DNA from: Lasioglossum baleicum
Lineage: Eukaryota > Arthropoda > Insecta > Hymenoptera > Halictidae
Assembly (NCBI RefSeq): GCF_051020765.1
Contig: NC_134932.1
Span: 5,952,001-6,016,000, forward strand
DNA: 64,000 nt
Direction of reading: 5' to 3'
Shown here: positions 1 to 12,606 of the stretch, piece after piece
Position numbering within the stretch: position 1 is the first letter of the stretch
Layout: every line of letters begins with the position of its first letter
Made by a program: the position numbers and the translations under genes
The notes under the pieces: model-generated
Seen by the model: only the letters and a program-made list of their open reading frames with translations
What the model was told of the DNA's origin: nothing
The model's database searches: none

Positions 1-3000
1 AATTAAATAGAGTGTAAAAACAAGCTTTAAAATGACTTATAACTCATTAAATAAAGGTAAATATTTATTGGTATAAAATTGCAATTAAAACAGAGGAACA
101 TAAATTCTGCATATCTTTCTTTACAACCTAATATAATTATTTTTGACATATGTTAATATCTAAACTAAATTTCATAAATATTTCCAGGTTTCTCAAATCC
201 GATACATTCAACTTAAAAAGAATAGACATTGATTTTCAAATTCCCTCTATAATTGAAACACAAAATAATTGTTATTCAATGATTAGGAGAATAATGTATG
301 TGTTATTATTGCTAAAGGCAAAAGCAGATGTTTCGCAGTGAATAGTGTATAAGCGGATACATCGAACAGGATATCAGCGCTAACATGATCGAATTATCAG
401 AGATTCTCTTGTCGACGGGAAACTGGCTATGATATCTCAATTACGTTCGCTTTTACACGGTGCTGGACGAACACGTGCAGGATGGTGTGAAGTTTCCCGC
501 TATCAATTTCTCAAAGCCAACCACCGAGTGATAATGGCACGTGGCGATGGCGTTTAGCCGAGTTTCCGTCATCCTGTCCACGTGCCCTTTGAATCCGACA
601 CGTGACCATTACCATAGTCCGGGCTAATTCGTGGTGTACCTCGCAATCGGGAGAGAAAGATCGATAGAGGCGTGTGACGAGATGGTGTTGACATTCAACA
701 AGAGAAAGATAACGATAATCTTCGTGAGTGGTTAAAACGTCTGAATTTTTATCCATTCTTCTTTTCTAGAATGATAAACGTTCAGCTAAACGTGCATTTG
801 CGATCAATTCTAAAACGGGCAATAAAAAAAAACTCAGAAAAATGATTAACTGTGACTTAATTGCAAGACACAGAGACTATATAGATAGAAATTTGTTTCT
901 TGTGTTAATAATTTTAACATGTTAAAAATGATATAACAAATTTGTTAAATTCTTTGAATATCTTCACTGTTGCCACAGTCTATTTATGATAAATAAAAAT
1001 GCACGTTTCCTCATGCAACAACGTTCGACAAATTGCTCCCATTTCTTTGTCAACGAGGTTCAAAAGAAACTCCCACGGTCGAAACGCAAAGAATCGAGAC
1101 GTAACAGTACTTCCACGGTCCCGTTTAGTATCCCGCAGCCCGAAACAGCATCAGGAAGTGCGGCTAGAGCAGTATTTAAAAAATTCCAACACCTGGCTCC
1201 GTTTTTTTCTGCACCCGGAAACGTAGCAGCTCTAATAAGTAAGAGAGAGAGAGAATCGTTCCATTCTTTTAAAAGCCTACTTCCGCGCGTTAACAAAACC
1301 CATCCATGAAATGACTTTCTGGTTGATACGTGACGACTCTACCAACGGGCCGTGTCTATTTCCCGGGACCGATGGGACGAGGGGCAAAACGAGGGAAAAT
1401 CAAACAGCGTGGCTAGTCGCGACACTGCCGTGGCGAATCAATTTTAATGCATCGGAGAACGTGACTTCGGGGGTGCGTGCCACCTTTGTGGACCACCGGT
1501 CCTCTAATTTCAAGGTATTTAGCCGGTCTAACGAGGCTGGCACCCCCGATTTTCCCTTCGTGGTGTCGCAAATAGATCGTGGATTGTACATAATCACTAG
1601 ACTGCGGATCTTTATGCAATTATGGCTTTTGAAAATTTTCAAGAAATGCTAGGATATAAAATATGACAGAATTTAGTACGATTTCAATTGATTTTAGATC
1701 TAAAAAAGGCTACTACCATGGAAAATAGGATTCTTTTTTATTCCACCGTCTTAAAATTCGTCTACAAAAATTGAAAATTGCATAAACATCCGCAGTCTAA
1801 TAATCACTATTAAAATGAAACGGGGATAGTACATTGAGGTATTGTATAATTTCAGGAAATTGATAAGCACGAGCATTTTAATTCTACTGATAGGGCGCAT
1901 GGAATATCAAGCCCTACGTTTCACATCACGCCCAAACTAGGCCAACGATCCTTTCCAGCCAATCGACCTTATCCACACTTTAGCATTTCGAGCTATCGCC
2001 ACGTGCCGGCCACGTGGCCGCGATGCATCCCCGACGCACGTCGCCACGTGCGCGCATCGCGCCTAACCCGACGTTAATTCAAGAATGGATTACTCACAGA
2101 TAACACCTCCTTGAAAAAACGGTAAGAATAACAGCGACAAAATGGTAATTCGGTCACTCGGTGCTAAAACGTCGCGTGCCACCTTGAGGACCTCTTGGAA
2201 GACTTAGGATAACTATAGCGAGTCCGTGCGAATTGTTGGATTTATCTAATGCGTGTCCGGAGTGCTGTATTAATAATTTGGGAGTGGTACATCTGCTGGC
2301 AATCACTTTTTTAAACACTAAAAGCTTTAACCTAGAAAAAACCTGCATTGCATCTGTTACATATTTACAGTTTTGTTTTCCGATCATCGATTTTTGAAAT
2401 AAATACCTAAAATCGGCAGTGTAGGCATCAACAAAGTGTTAAAACAGCGGGGTTTCTCATCGCGGTTTTCACACGAGCGTCCAGTTTCTCACACGGTGGC
2501 TTCTGCGGCCGTTTAATACGCGTTCACGAAAATTTTCCTCGGACCACCCCCATTTTTGTGGCCACCCCGGATTCCTGGTGAAGCGTGCGCCCATTTCACG
2601 GTGATTTCTTGCCATGCGGTAAAGAAGCCGGTCGGCGCCTTTGAAACTCACCACTTCGGCGGCGAAGATCAGAGGGAAACCGCGAGGGAAGGATTTTCGC
2701 GCTTTTGACCCTTCAAACATGCCACTCCACACGGTTTTCACTCGTTTTCCCCGAGACCCGACGCGATCGGCGAAACTGTTACGTCAACTGAAACCTTTAT
2801 CGGGGTTGCTTTTGATGGATCGTTCAGCCGAGACTGCTTGAGCGTGAGATTCTAGAGGGTGGACTTCCTAATTTCGTTACAGTGGAATTATATTCCTCTT
2901 TTTCGGTGAATTCCACGTTCAGGTGAACGCAGCTCGCATCCGGATTATGATGGTTTTCACAGTGGGAATTTGAAGGAAACAGGAAGTTGTGGTGCAGATT

Positions 3001-5418
3001 TATGGGGCTGCCGTTGCCGATTCGATGGTGAAAAAAGGGTCGGATAACATCAAAAGCCTTTTTCTCGTGGAATATTATCGAAATTTTTGCTTTGAATGCA
3101 AGGTGTAATTAGATGTAATATATTTTTGATATAGAATTAAATGAACAACATCAGTTGTCTAATAAAGAGTAAAGAATACATTTATGTTTCAGTTGCTAGA
3201 TTAATAGACATTGAAAAATAAGCACTTAAAGTGAAGGATTTATCGAGTCACGAAACCGAATCCACAGCTCGTTAGCAGATGATTAAACAGCGTAATGGAT
3301 CTCGGAAAAGTAACGAGCTAGGTCTCGTGTTACTCTGCTAAAGAAGTCAATCAATCACCCACAATAATGACAATGGTCATTGTTCGCCGACTAAGTCAAT
3401 TGTATTGTAACTCCAATGTTATTTAAATAGAAATTGCAAACCTAAGAACAGACACGCAAAGGAGGATATTGCGAAAAATTGTGGTAAGAATTTCGAATGC
3501 AGAAGTTAAACTTGCGATTCGTGGCTTGTCCGGTGTAGCGTGACACACGGGACATAACATTTATCGTCTTGTCGCGGCGCGATTGTTATGAAATAATAAT
3601 GTGGCGCGAGGGTCCGTGCTCCGGAACAGGGTGGTCACGAAGAAAGGGGTGAAAGTGTGCGGTGGGGTCGAACCGATCGCAATCAAAGCAGAAGCCGGTG
3701 TCCTCGGGACACGTCACTTCTGTATTTCCGGCGGTGCTCAATATCCGTGACTCGATTTAGCTGGATAATGAAGCGAAGTCAGGGAACGGTGTTAATCACG
3801 CAAAATACTACCGATCCCGGAACCTGACAACTAATACCACACGTGATGGCAAACTTAATCACCGAATTGCAAACTTTTTGCTCGTGACGACTCCAGCGAA
3901 GTGTGATATGTTTTAAATTTCCCCTTACTATCGAAGAAAATGTAATTATGCCATCTTTAATTCTAACTTAATACTTTATATTTGATTAAAGACCTTGTAA
4001 AAATAATAATAACATTTGTTGGTTCAATTAAACACGCTAAATGTATGAATTAATGAGGATACGGATCAGGAAGGAGTGCAGTCAAATGAAACGCAAAGTG
4101 ACAACGACAATTCTGTTCGCAGAAGGGGATGCAGAGTGGAGAAGCCTAAACGAGCACGGATCAAATAATTGCGATAGGAAACGATAATCGATGCAAGGAT
4201 TTCCCTCGATCCTTCGATACCACTCAGCCTCGTTACCGCATCCCTAAGGGGATCGCTCGAGGACATCTTTTTGATACAAGCAAAATCTTGTTTCCCTGCC
4301 CTCTCTCGCGTAGTGATGGGTTCGATCCAATTTCTGCATCACAGTGAACAATTTCAAAAAATCAACAACTCCTCCGATACTATCGCAACTTTCCTGTAAA
4401 ACCTTTCAAGTCACGAATTTCATAAAAATTAAATGCTATTAATAGAGCAATAGCATAAGCTTTGCAAGAATGTCGCAAGCACAGACGCTGATAAATTTCG
4501 AATTTCAGTGTATGTGCAACGCAGTCGGTGATGCAGGTGTGATCCTGATTGAGTGATACAACTCCTTACCGTTTCGTTCGAGTGGCTGCCATGCGGAAGG
4601 GGTCAGTAGCCATCGCTACTTCGAAGACCCGCGTTGATATGAACTGCCATGGAGTGCATCAATGTAAGAACCACTGCGATTCGTACAGCGAGCACCAAAA
4701 TACAGACAGATGGCTCGTTGAATCTTTTCGGTGATGGTGGACGTGTCTGTGAAGGTCCCTTCGTCAGTAGTCGTGTCACCTATGACGTACAAGCTCGGAG
4801 TGTAACAGGAATCCATGACGAGTGAAGCGTCCACAATTGTTCCTGGATCATTCAGCAACTAAAACTCAATTCTACATTTTACAATTAAACGATCGAAGGA
4901 CAAGACGTAAAACAATTTTCCAAATTGTCCTATAAAGATTGTCTGTCATTCCTCTGACTCTTTTCGAAATAAAATTTAAAATATCCACATTAAAAGAAAT
5001 TTTTTAGAAGTAATCGAATAGCAAACATTGCAGTTGATTGCAAAGTTGATCGGAGCACCATGGCAACAGACTGCACTGGCAAAATGGCGGAACATTCATC
5101 CACACCCCATACATTCGTCAAACGGCGCACACAGACGTCCGGATCGTTCCCCTTGTGGGTGATGACGCACACACGTAAGCTAAACAATAGTTAAATCAGG
5201 GTGAGGGGTGGCTACGGGTTGCTGTGGGTGTTTAATGAGCTGCCAGCCAGTGACTGCAAGAGGGTACAGACCGACTGAGCGGGGTACAAGGAGGGTTGAC
5301 GGATTTTTTGGGGTGCGAGGAGGATGGTGAAATCTATGGGGCACGAGCTACGGCACCACTTGACTGTTTATGGGACCGGCACCGTGTAAAGTGTTGGAAT
5401 AACATTGCATATCTTTAA
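1..5418. other. Gene-free stretch with one MITE
   Basis: No exon with credible protein content is visible here on either strand. The open frames present are short, overlap each other in several frames and lack recognisable domains or paired splice sites. The only structured element I can define is the hAT-type MITE at 1598-1799. A GC-richer patch lies around 2440-2860. Distal regulatory DNA for the downstream bHLH gene could lie here, but nothing in the sequence shows it. Confidence 0.6.
1598..1799. mobile_element. hAT-type MITE, TAGACTGCGG family, copy A
   Basis: This 202-bp element has terminal inverted repeats. The left end reads TAGACTGCGGATCTTTATGC and the right end is its near-perfect reverse complement. 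It is bounded by identical 8-bp direct repeats, ATAATCAC at 1590-1597 and 1800-1807. Eight-base target duplications with short TIRs are the hallmark of the hAT superfamily. It has no coding capacity, so it is a non-autonomous element. Related copies lie at 26090-26366 and 60879-61079, with more diverged ones at about 23499-23691 and 62011-62115 and isolated ends near 16830 and 24750. Confidence 0.85.
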
Positions 5419-5930
5419 ATGGAACTGGTGCCTTATTTTAACCGAATATCTGTCGAAGAACATCTTATAGGACGATATCCTAACACAAAATTATCAATAG
5501 CTAAGATAAGTAATAGAAAGTTATTTTTATTAAAATGTAGATCCAACAGTATAATTCCTAACTTCATTAGAAATAGTATTATCAACAAATTCAACGCTTT
5601 TACCACTTCTACTTTCACACGTAACAAATTGACAAATTTACAGAATAGGTACATGAGAAAACTATTAAACATTACCATCAAAGATACACATTTCTTACAA
5701 GCTTCATTGCTCAATAGAATCTCTGAATTAAATGATGAAATCCTTTTCTTACTTCCTCAAAACTTGTCTGAAAAGTTTTTCACACTTTAGAAAATAGAAA
5801 ATTTAACAAACTGTTCAAAGATTTAAAGAAACAAGCAACATCACATTTAACAACGATAATGACAATCTTTTGGATGTAAATAATAATCTTTGGCTAGAAA
5901 ACCTTACAAACATAGAGATTCCAAAATAAA
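5419..5930 (+). pseudogene. Degenerate retroelement-like coding fragment
   Basis: A 123-codon frame ends at 5790. Past the stop, other frames continue protein-like sequence of the same Asn/Lys/Leu/Phe-rich character: a Glu-Asn-Arg-Lys-Phe-Asn run near 5790-5865, then a Trp-Leu-Glu-Asn-Leu-Thr run ending at about 5927. The pieces are therefore joined by at least two frame breaks. The style (NRKLFLLKCRSNSIIPNFIR, then a tryptophan-anchored segment) resembles the region upstream of the reverse-transcriptase core in insect retroelements, possibly Penelope-like, but I see no YxDD catalytic motif here. Family assignment is a guess. That it is a broken coding relic is more secure than what it came from. 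Confidence 0.4.
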
Positions 5931-8586
5931 AACAGCAAATACGATCGATAGAAGAAACATATTTATCCTAAGGATTTGCTAAGAATTCGTTGCCAGTCCC
6001 GATTGACCGACCGCTGACCTAAGCGCGCCGGTCACCTGAGCATTCAGGGCAGTAATGCTTCCGTGAAATTAGGCAGGTACACATCGATCTTTTTCGAAGA
6101 CGCGCCATCTACCATATTATGTTACTATTTGCCAGCGATTGTATAAATTCGAAGGGCGCTCCAATTGCTATATTGAGTTACTATTTGCGGACGATTTGGA
6201 GAATTAGGGAAAACCGTTCTTCCCGAATCCATGAAACGGGACGAGTCGACCGTGCAGAATGAAATTCTATATCCACTGCCGTTATACTTATTGTTGCGGG
6301 GATAAGACGGCTAATTACCTCGAACCCTCAAAATTTCCGAAAAAAAATCTGAAGCTTTGCTTCGATACGTTCTTGCACAAAAGACGGAAGAAACTGCAAT
6401 TTATTTTTTCGGCCATTGTTCGGATTCAAACCAAATTCGAACGAAACGATCTAGTTACAATTATACGGGATTGTAATATTAACACTTTACCTACCGGAAG
6501 CTTATTAATAGGATTTTCAATAATTGTGTTGTACCAAAAGGAAGCATAGAAATTTTCATTTACATTGCAATCTTAAATGAAACTATTAGATGACGTTCTT
6601 CAGGGTGACTTATTAGTTCACAATGAAAATTGATGTTGCTATTGAAGGTTCCATTAAAAAGTGTTTAGCCACATATACCATAGATTTTTCAAAATTATTC
6701 AATAATCACCGGTCGGTAATGTGTTAAGAATGATAATTTTCGTAGAAATTTTATTTTGCATGTAGCTGTGTACGTTTCGTATTTTTTTTTATGGTAGTTC
6801 GAAAACGAGTTTGTCCAACAATGCAAGCATTCATTTATCGAACATTCGACTGACTGCACTGTCTTCAGACTCCCTCGAATTCAAATAAAACGCACGCACA
6901 CACGCGTATACATGAATCTGCAGATCAAATGTGTTTTCAGCGTGCGTGTAATCCTGCCTAAGCTCACCCTACAAGCCCAATAAAACGTGCGCTCCTACGA
7001 ATGCTTCACAATGACGTTAAATCAATGATTTGTCCAACGAGCCTTTGCCACGGGCTTTAATCCCGGTTTTACATGTGATTAAATCCTGGCTTAAGTGTCG
7101 GGCCGATTGATATTATTAATGAATAATGTCGCCGGATAGTATATTAAACATAATGAACGGGGTGGCGAGCGTCTACGTCGACTGTGAATATCAATTTCGA
7201 TGTATAGTTTTAAGTCAATGAAACATTAAAATATAGTATGACTTCTGGAATTCTTTTAAATTTATTTTTCGAGGCTTCTATCAACATTTTAGGTTTTATG
7301 AAGTTTACGAGAGAAGAGAAGAATTACCTGGCAAGAATTCGCCACGTGCCAAAAATGATACTCGCTGGAACGGCAAGAATCATTGGCAGTATCGTCGATC
7401 GATGGGCGTTCGATGATTCCCGATCGACTTTGGAGGACTCGTGGCTGCCTGGACCAGTAATCCACGTCATTCCGGGATGAATGCCTGGCTGGCTCGGGCA
7501 TTCTTCAAGTAAATTATAGTCTTGAATGGCAGCACAGTGGGGGGTTGGTTGGCACGCGTACATTGGGTACACCTGCCCCCCGTAGACATCTGTCCCCTGT
7601 ATTTCCATCGCGAGAGTCAAACCATGGCGTGCGGACTGTCGGCAGTTGTTGTCAAAGTCTTGTTAAAGCCTGGAAAAGTGAAACTTTCGTCCTCCGTTAA
7701 TACTAACATTATTAATATGCCTTTCTCTCGAATTAAGTAAGATGTCTGCGGAACTTTATTTATTTATTTGCAAGTTTAAAAAATGCGAAAGCCCGTGTAT
7801 ATTAACAAAAATGAATTTCTACTGCATATTTATTTCCTCTTCAAATATGTAGAAAATAATACAGTAGATTTTTAAACAATCGAATATACATCGAACACAT
7901 TTCTAGTACGGTATCCTTGGAGAATGAATAAAACTTTTACTTTTCCTCGTGGTTGCTTTCAATTTAATTGCAAATTTTGTCATTATCGGAACAAAGAGAG
8001 AAAAATGGCAGACTTCAATCTTCCAGACGACAGAATAATCAACTTTCACGTCTCGTCCTCATTAATTCAATTTATTCGCGGCAGGGGCGTCGATCTCAAG
8101 CTCAAATAAGGCTTTCCATATTTTAGCGAGCTGCCACGAAAGGAATGGAAGGCTATGGTGTCCGCGGGGTGTGTCCCATGACGTAGTGGTCTATCCGGCA
8201 TTGTTCGTGGTTTACCACAAAGGCCTGCAAATGCCAACTTGCAATGAAAAGCCGGCTACCCTATGCACCGCGTCTAAACAGATGCCGAAATACGATGCCG
8301 AAAGATGTTTGTCTGAATCTTCTTTTTACACCCTCCAACTATCTGTCGACAGTCTTTTGGGGTAAATACGCTCTCGAGGGTTGTTTTGTTCCTTGATCGA
8401 CATTGCTCTTGTTCGACTTCACCTTTTTAGTGGAAGTCTCGCCGTACAAATTTAATTCTGTTTGGGGCAAACCGAAAATACTTAACTCCTTACAACAAGC
8501 CAGACTCGTAACGTAATCGACAAAATTTGATGATTTACGAGGTGCAAGAATGTTACACAAATCATTGTTACAATTAGACCTTACTA
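5931..8586. other. Gene-free stretch with a piggyBac MITE and a short repeat
   Basis: I see no gene. About 6107-6212 holds two diverged copies of a roughly 55-bp unit sharing the core GTTACTATTTGC. The piggyBac-type MITE at 6483-6723 follows. The rest is AT-rich unique sequence. Confidence 0.5.
6483..6723 (+). mobile_element. piggyBac-type MITE, CACTTTACC family, copy 1
   Basis: This 241-bp non-coding element is bounded on both sides by TTAA (6479-6482 and 6724-6727). The left terminus reads CACTTTACCTACCGG and the right terminus, reversed, CACATTACCGACCGG. A TTAA target with short imperfect TIRs is typical of piggyBac-related elements. Close copies lie at 15748-15990 (inverted) and 50223-50441. 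Internal sequence is conserved among the three, for example the stretch around GAAGGTTCCATTA. Confidence 0.88.
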
Positions 8587-8590
8587 TTAA

Positions 8591-8833
8591 CCCTTTGCAC
8601 TCGAATGGCGAGTCTGAGGCGCCACTAAAAATTGCCTTACCATTATTCAAAACAGTTTTAACATTATTAAGTTTGTCTGTATTCTATAAATTGTATAAAA
8701 GCTCAACTGGTGTATAAGAAAACATGTTCAATTTGATGTGAACAATGTAAAAAAAGATTACATAGAACAAAATTGATCTGGTTTGGAACAAATATCATGA
8801 TATTGGAATTCAAATTGCTTCGAGTGCAAAGGG
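8591..8833. mobile_element. piggyBac-type MITE with CCCTTTGCACTCGAA ends
   Basis: This 243-bp element starts after TTAA (8587-8590) with CCCTTTGCACTCGAA and ends with the inverted TTCGAGTGCAAAGGG followed by TTAG (8834-8837), a one-base change from TTAA. The ends are perfect inverted repeats for 15 bp. The terminus style matches insect piggyBac-like elements. It has no coding capacity. It is a different family from the CACTTTACC elements in this window. Confidence 0.85.
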
Positions 8834-8975
8834 TTAGTCACTCTTAGTTAGATTAAATAAATTTCTGTGGTTGCTGAACGATCGATCGGATTAATCAGAT
8901 TTTACAAAATTGTAAATCGCGAAGCTGCCATATTCACGATCGCTTTAACATCCTCGGTCACTATGCCATAAGCAC

Positions 8976-9227
8976 ATGCCACCATCAATCTCCGATTAAG
9001 TGCTCAGTGACCGGTCAACGCAATTTCCCGAATTTCCACGGGTAAATGGCGCGCGCTCTCCAAATTTAACAAAAACTTCCGAGCTTCTTTCCATTTTAGT
9101 TAGCCGATCGAGGAGCCGATCAATTATTTTATCGGCAGGGACTTCTATGTTACGAAAACTCGCCATTAATCTTCGATTAAGTGTGCAACGATCGGTCAAG
9201 GTAATTTCACGAATTTTCGTGAATTAG
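8976..9227. repeat. Two diverged direct repeats
   Basis: A segment of about 65 bp with the core CGATTAAGTG, then GTCAACGCAATTTCCCGAAT, near 8990-9046 recurs near 9170-9226 with roughly 75-80 percent identity by eye. The offset is about 180 bp. Neither copy shows TIRs or coding content, so its origin is unknown. Confidence 0.5.
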
Positions 9228-9736
9228 GAAAGCCCGTTTCCCCCCTTTTTCGAGCTGGTCTCTCTGTTAGGGTGCCCTATGGTGTACCCCGTGCTCTCCA
9301 CGGGGGAGCACCTCTGTCAGTCACCAGTATGTCACCATACAGACCAGCGCCCCGGTACAATGAGGGCCCTGAACGCGATCGATATGTGCACTCGACGGAA
9401 ACGACCCAGCGAAAGGTCGATCAAAGCGAAATCACTGCGCCTGGAAATGCACGCGGCACGATGTTTATGGTCTGTAAAAAATCCTCCGATGAATCTTTGT
9501 TTAAACCAAACGGCGAACGCGATCCGGCTCGACCATTGTTCCTCTACTTCCACTGCAGACGATCTACGAGCGACACCATTTTCAACCCTCAACTGCCGGT
9601 AGAACAATTTATAAAATATTTTACTTTCTTCCATTGTCTGCGCCTTTCTTTACAATTTTTAATTTAATATTTCATAAAAGTATCATATCACCCTCGTGCG
9701 TTTCTCGGGGTGAACATTCACCTACTTTGTTTTTAT

Positions 9737-10500
9737 CAGGGACCATAACTGTTATAACCACACAGAAAAAAGTCATGGAGTAACAAGTATTTTATCGACA
9801 AAAATCGTATTTTACAAATAAGGATTATAAGTAATCGAAAATTTTTTCTCTTGTTGGTAAGTGTTATCGCTGAGAGAAATTAATTTCGATCACTTAAAAC
9901 AGTTATCAATGGGAGAAGTTAATTTCGATCGCTCATAACAGTTATTGATGAAGGAAATTTGTAACAGTTATTATTAAATAGTACCACTTTCAAATGGTAG
10001 ACGATCAATTATTTCATAAATTACTTATTCATAAAGTTAATTGCTACAATCAAAATTTAATGTGACAAACAAACAGATTTTGTGTTGTTCTTATGGTCTG
10101 TTGATTCGTCTTCTTGTACGAAACCTTCTCAATGAATTTCACAGCTCTATCCAAAAAAGAGTAGACAACTCAATAATTAAATGAGCAACCAAAATGAATT
10201 TCCTCATCAATGATTATTATGAACAAGTGAAAAGAAATTCTCTCATCGATAATTGCTTTGAGTAATCAAAATAGTTATTCTTCATCGATAACAGTTATCG
10301 AGGAGGATCCAATTTTTTGAACACTAATAACTGTTATTTGTAACCAAAAGGTATAAAAATCGATATTTTTAATCATTTTGTTCTTCGAAATTTTTTCTTT
10401 ATATTTTGTGTACATTATCTTAAATTTCAATAATAATCAACTTTTTATTAATGATTTTTATCGTAGAAAATTTTAGAATAACTGTTATTTTTGGTCCCTG
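9737..10500. mobile_element. hAT-type MITE, CAGGGACCA family
   Basis: This 764-bp AT-rich element begins CAGGGACCATAACTGTTAT and ends with the inverted partner (AATAACTGTTATTTTTGGTCCCTG, stated here only by its ends). Flanking direct repeats are GTTTTTAT at 9729-9736 and GTTTTAAT at 10501-10508, matching at 7 of 8 positions. The interior holds repeated short motifs (AACAGTTAT and variants, TTAATTTCGATC) in both orientations, which suggests subterminal transposase-binding repeats. There is no transposase frame. Confidence 0.8.
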
Positions 10501-12600
10501 GTTTTAATAGATACTGTAAAATGTTTTTGTATTTCCTTTGTGTACAATATATGTACAATCTCTTTCATTTTTTGCGTTGTGAGATGTATTTTCTAAACAT
10601 GAGAATGGTTTGATAATTTGGAACGTATTTTATTCAATGGTCGCGTTATCTGCAGGAAATTCAGAGATTCGTGTTTTCCAGGTAGACGAGCCAGTATTGA
10701 ATTAGCGTAATTCCGGAGAATATAAATCACTCGTGTTTCCAATTTCTTATTTTCCGCTGTCGCACCCCTAAAGTTGGAAGCAGTTACGGGGTGCACAGGC
10801 CACGGCAAAAACTGATTGAATCCCCCCAAAATCCAACACCTTTACGGTTCCTGGACCGTCTGTCGTGCTATGCACACAGTTCCATGTCGCCGGCATAATG
10901 GTTCCATTGAAGCATTACCATTATTGGCGAGATTTGGGGAAACGATCGAGCGTGCTAACGGATTCGTCGCAGCTTGCAGCTTGTTTGCAAATAGGCCTCG
11001 TATACGAATTTATTGATCAAGTGGTAAAGGATGCTGCGCAACCGCTCCGCACTGGAAAAATATTATTTCTGCGCGAAGATAAATCCAATGCGAAACACAA
11101 ATTTTCCCCATGAAATCCAAATTTTCTCAGCTCTTTGAACATCGGTTCATGCCGTAGATGTGATAAAACTACCCTCATTTTTAGAGATTATTTAGAGAGA
11201 ATATTGAAACATTTAAGAGTTGAAGAATTGTGTAATGTGCAAGGAAATGTACAAGATCATAAAACTTTTTAACCATTTATGAACCGTTTGAGTGAAACAG
11301 TTGTACATTTTATATATTGACTGCGTGTAGCTTCGAATTTTGAAAAGATCATCGATCAAGAGGAAGCACCACTTCCGGAAGAAAACGATTTCCATAACTA
11401 GAACAAGTGGGTGTTTCACTGTCGTGACACCATAGCCAAGTGTTACGACAATAAATAGGCTGATCGTTCGATCAAATGGAGTGCAAACGGGGTGGGAACT
11501 ATCAAAATATCCGAACTGTTGAATTCAAGATGGAAAAATAACATTTGTCCGGTGGTCTTGCAATTTCTGCCTCAACAACCCGAGTGTTTATCTGCTTCTT
11601 CAAATAATATTGCCTCGTACAGGAAAACTGCGTCATTTCTCCTGCAATTTTACGTTACAAAATTTCTAACAATTAATTAATCTTGTAAAATGAATACCTG
11701 ATAATCAATGTGAAATAGTGTCCAATGATTATAATGGACAAATTGCATTTTGAATATGAAAAATGCGGGAAGAAATAACGTGACAGGTTAAAGTTGATTT
11801 TTATGTTACAAAATTTCTAACAATTAATTAATCTTGTAAAATGAATACCTGATAATCAATGTGAAATAGTGTCCAACGATTATAATGGATAAATTGCATT
11901 TTGAATATGAAAAATATGGGAAGAAACAACGTGACAGGTTAAAGTTGATTTTTCCAATCGAAATCGGTTTCGAACGTTTAAAAGTCACGTTTCTACTAAC
12001 GTAATCCGCAGGATTAGGCGGGTAGGCGTAATTTCAGGCGCAACTTGTGATACATCTGCCCCGCAGTGATTCCTATAAAGGACACGTGTCCTGGCACGTG
12101 CTTATTCATTCTTCAACAGGACCTCATTCCTGCAAAGTGGCTCGAGCACGCTCGTTGTCAAGACGGCTACTATTTAATCGGAACGTTTGTGTTTGCGTAT
12201 CTTTTTCCTCCCCATGATCCCACAATTTTATTACTCAACAGACGCGTGGTTTATCTGTCATCAGGATTTAACAACGATCCTGATCGTTGCCGATTGTTAC
12301 GGCAGCTAGTTTGAATTTTATGACGTGCGCACCGCTGTGCATACAAGTGTTGGCACGATTTTATGTAAATGTATCTCTGGCAATAACTTCATTAATTCTG
12401 TCACTGTAATTTCATTTCAATTCCGTTAAAAATGTAAAATACTTTGCAAGCGGTGTATTTAAAGATTTCTCGTAATCACAATAAATTCATTTCGCTTCCA
12501 ATTACCGAGCATCGCTCGGGCAAAATCAATATGGCTGCAGGCGGATTAAAGGTTTTCATCGACAGATAGGATAAAGCACAACGAGCTACGTAAAATATGA
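10501..12600. other. Gene-free stretch with a tandem duplication
   Basis: No coding exon is recognisable. The stretch contains the 151-bp tandem duplication at 11651-11952 and otherwise unique AT-rich sequence up to the probable 3' end of the bHLH gene. Confidence 0.5.
11651..11952. repeat. 151-bp tandem duplication
   Basis: Two head-to-tail copies (11651-11801 and 11802-11952) are nearly identical, differing at only a few positions such as TACGTTAC versus TATGTTAC at their starts. They contain no gene or TIRs. The high identity implies a recent local duplication. Confidence 0.9.
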
Positions 12601-12606
12601 TTTATT
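12601..12606 (-). terminator. Candidate poly(A) signal of the bHLH gene
   Basis: On the minus strand this reads AATAAA and is followed by T-rich sequence. It would give the bHLH gene a 3' UTR of about 1 kb. It is only a positional candidate, and other AATAAA-like sites could be used. Confidence 0.35.

Noticed and set aside
4310..4345. GGGTTCGATCC resembling a tRNA T-arm
   Set aside because: The flanking bases do not form the 5-bp stem, and no acceptor or anticodon arm can be found at the right distances.
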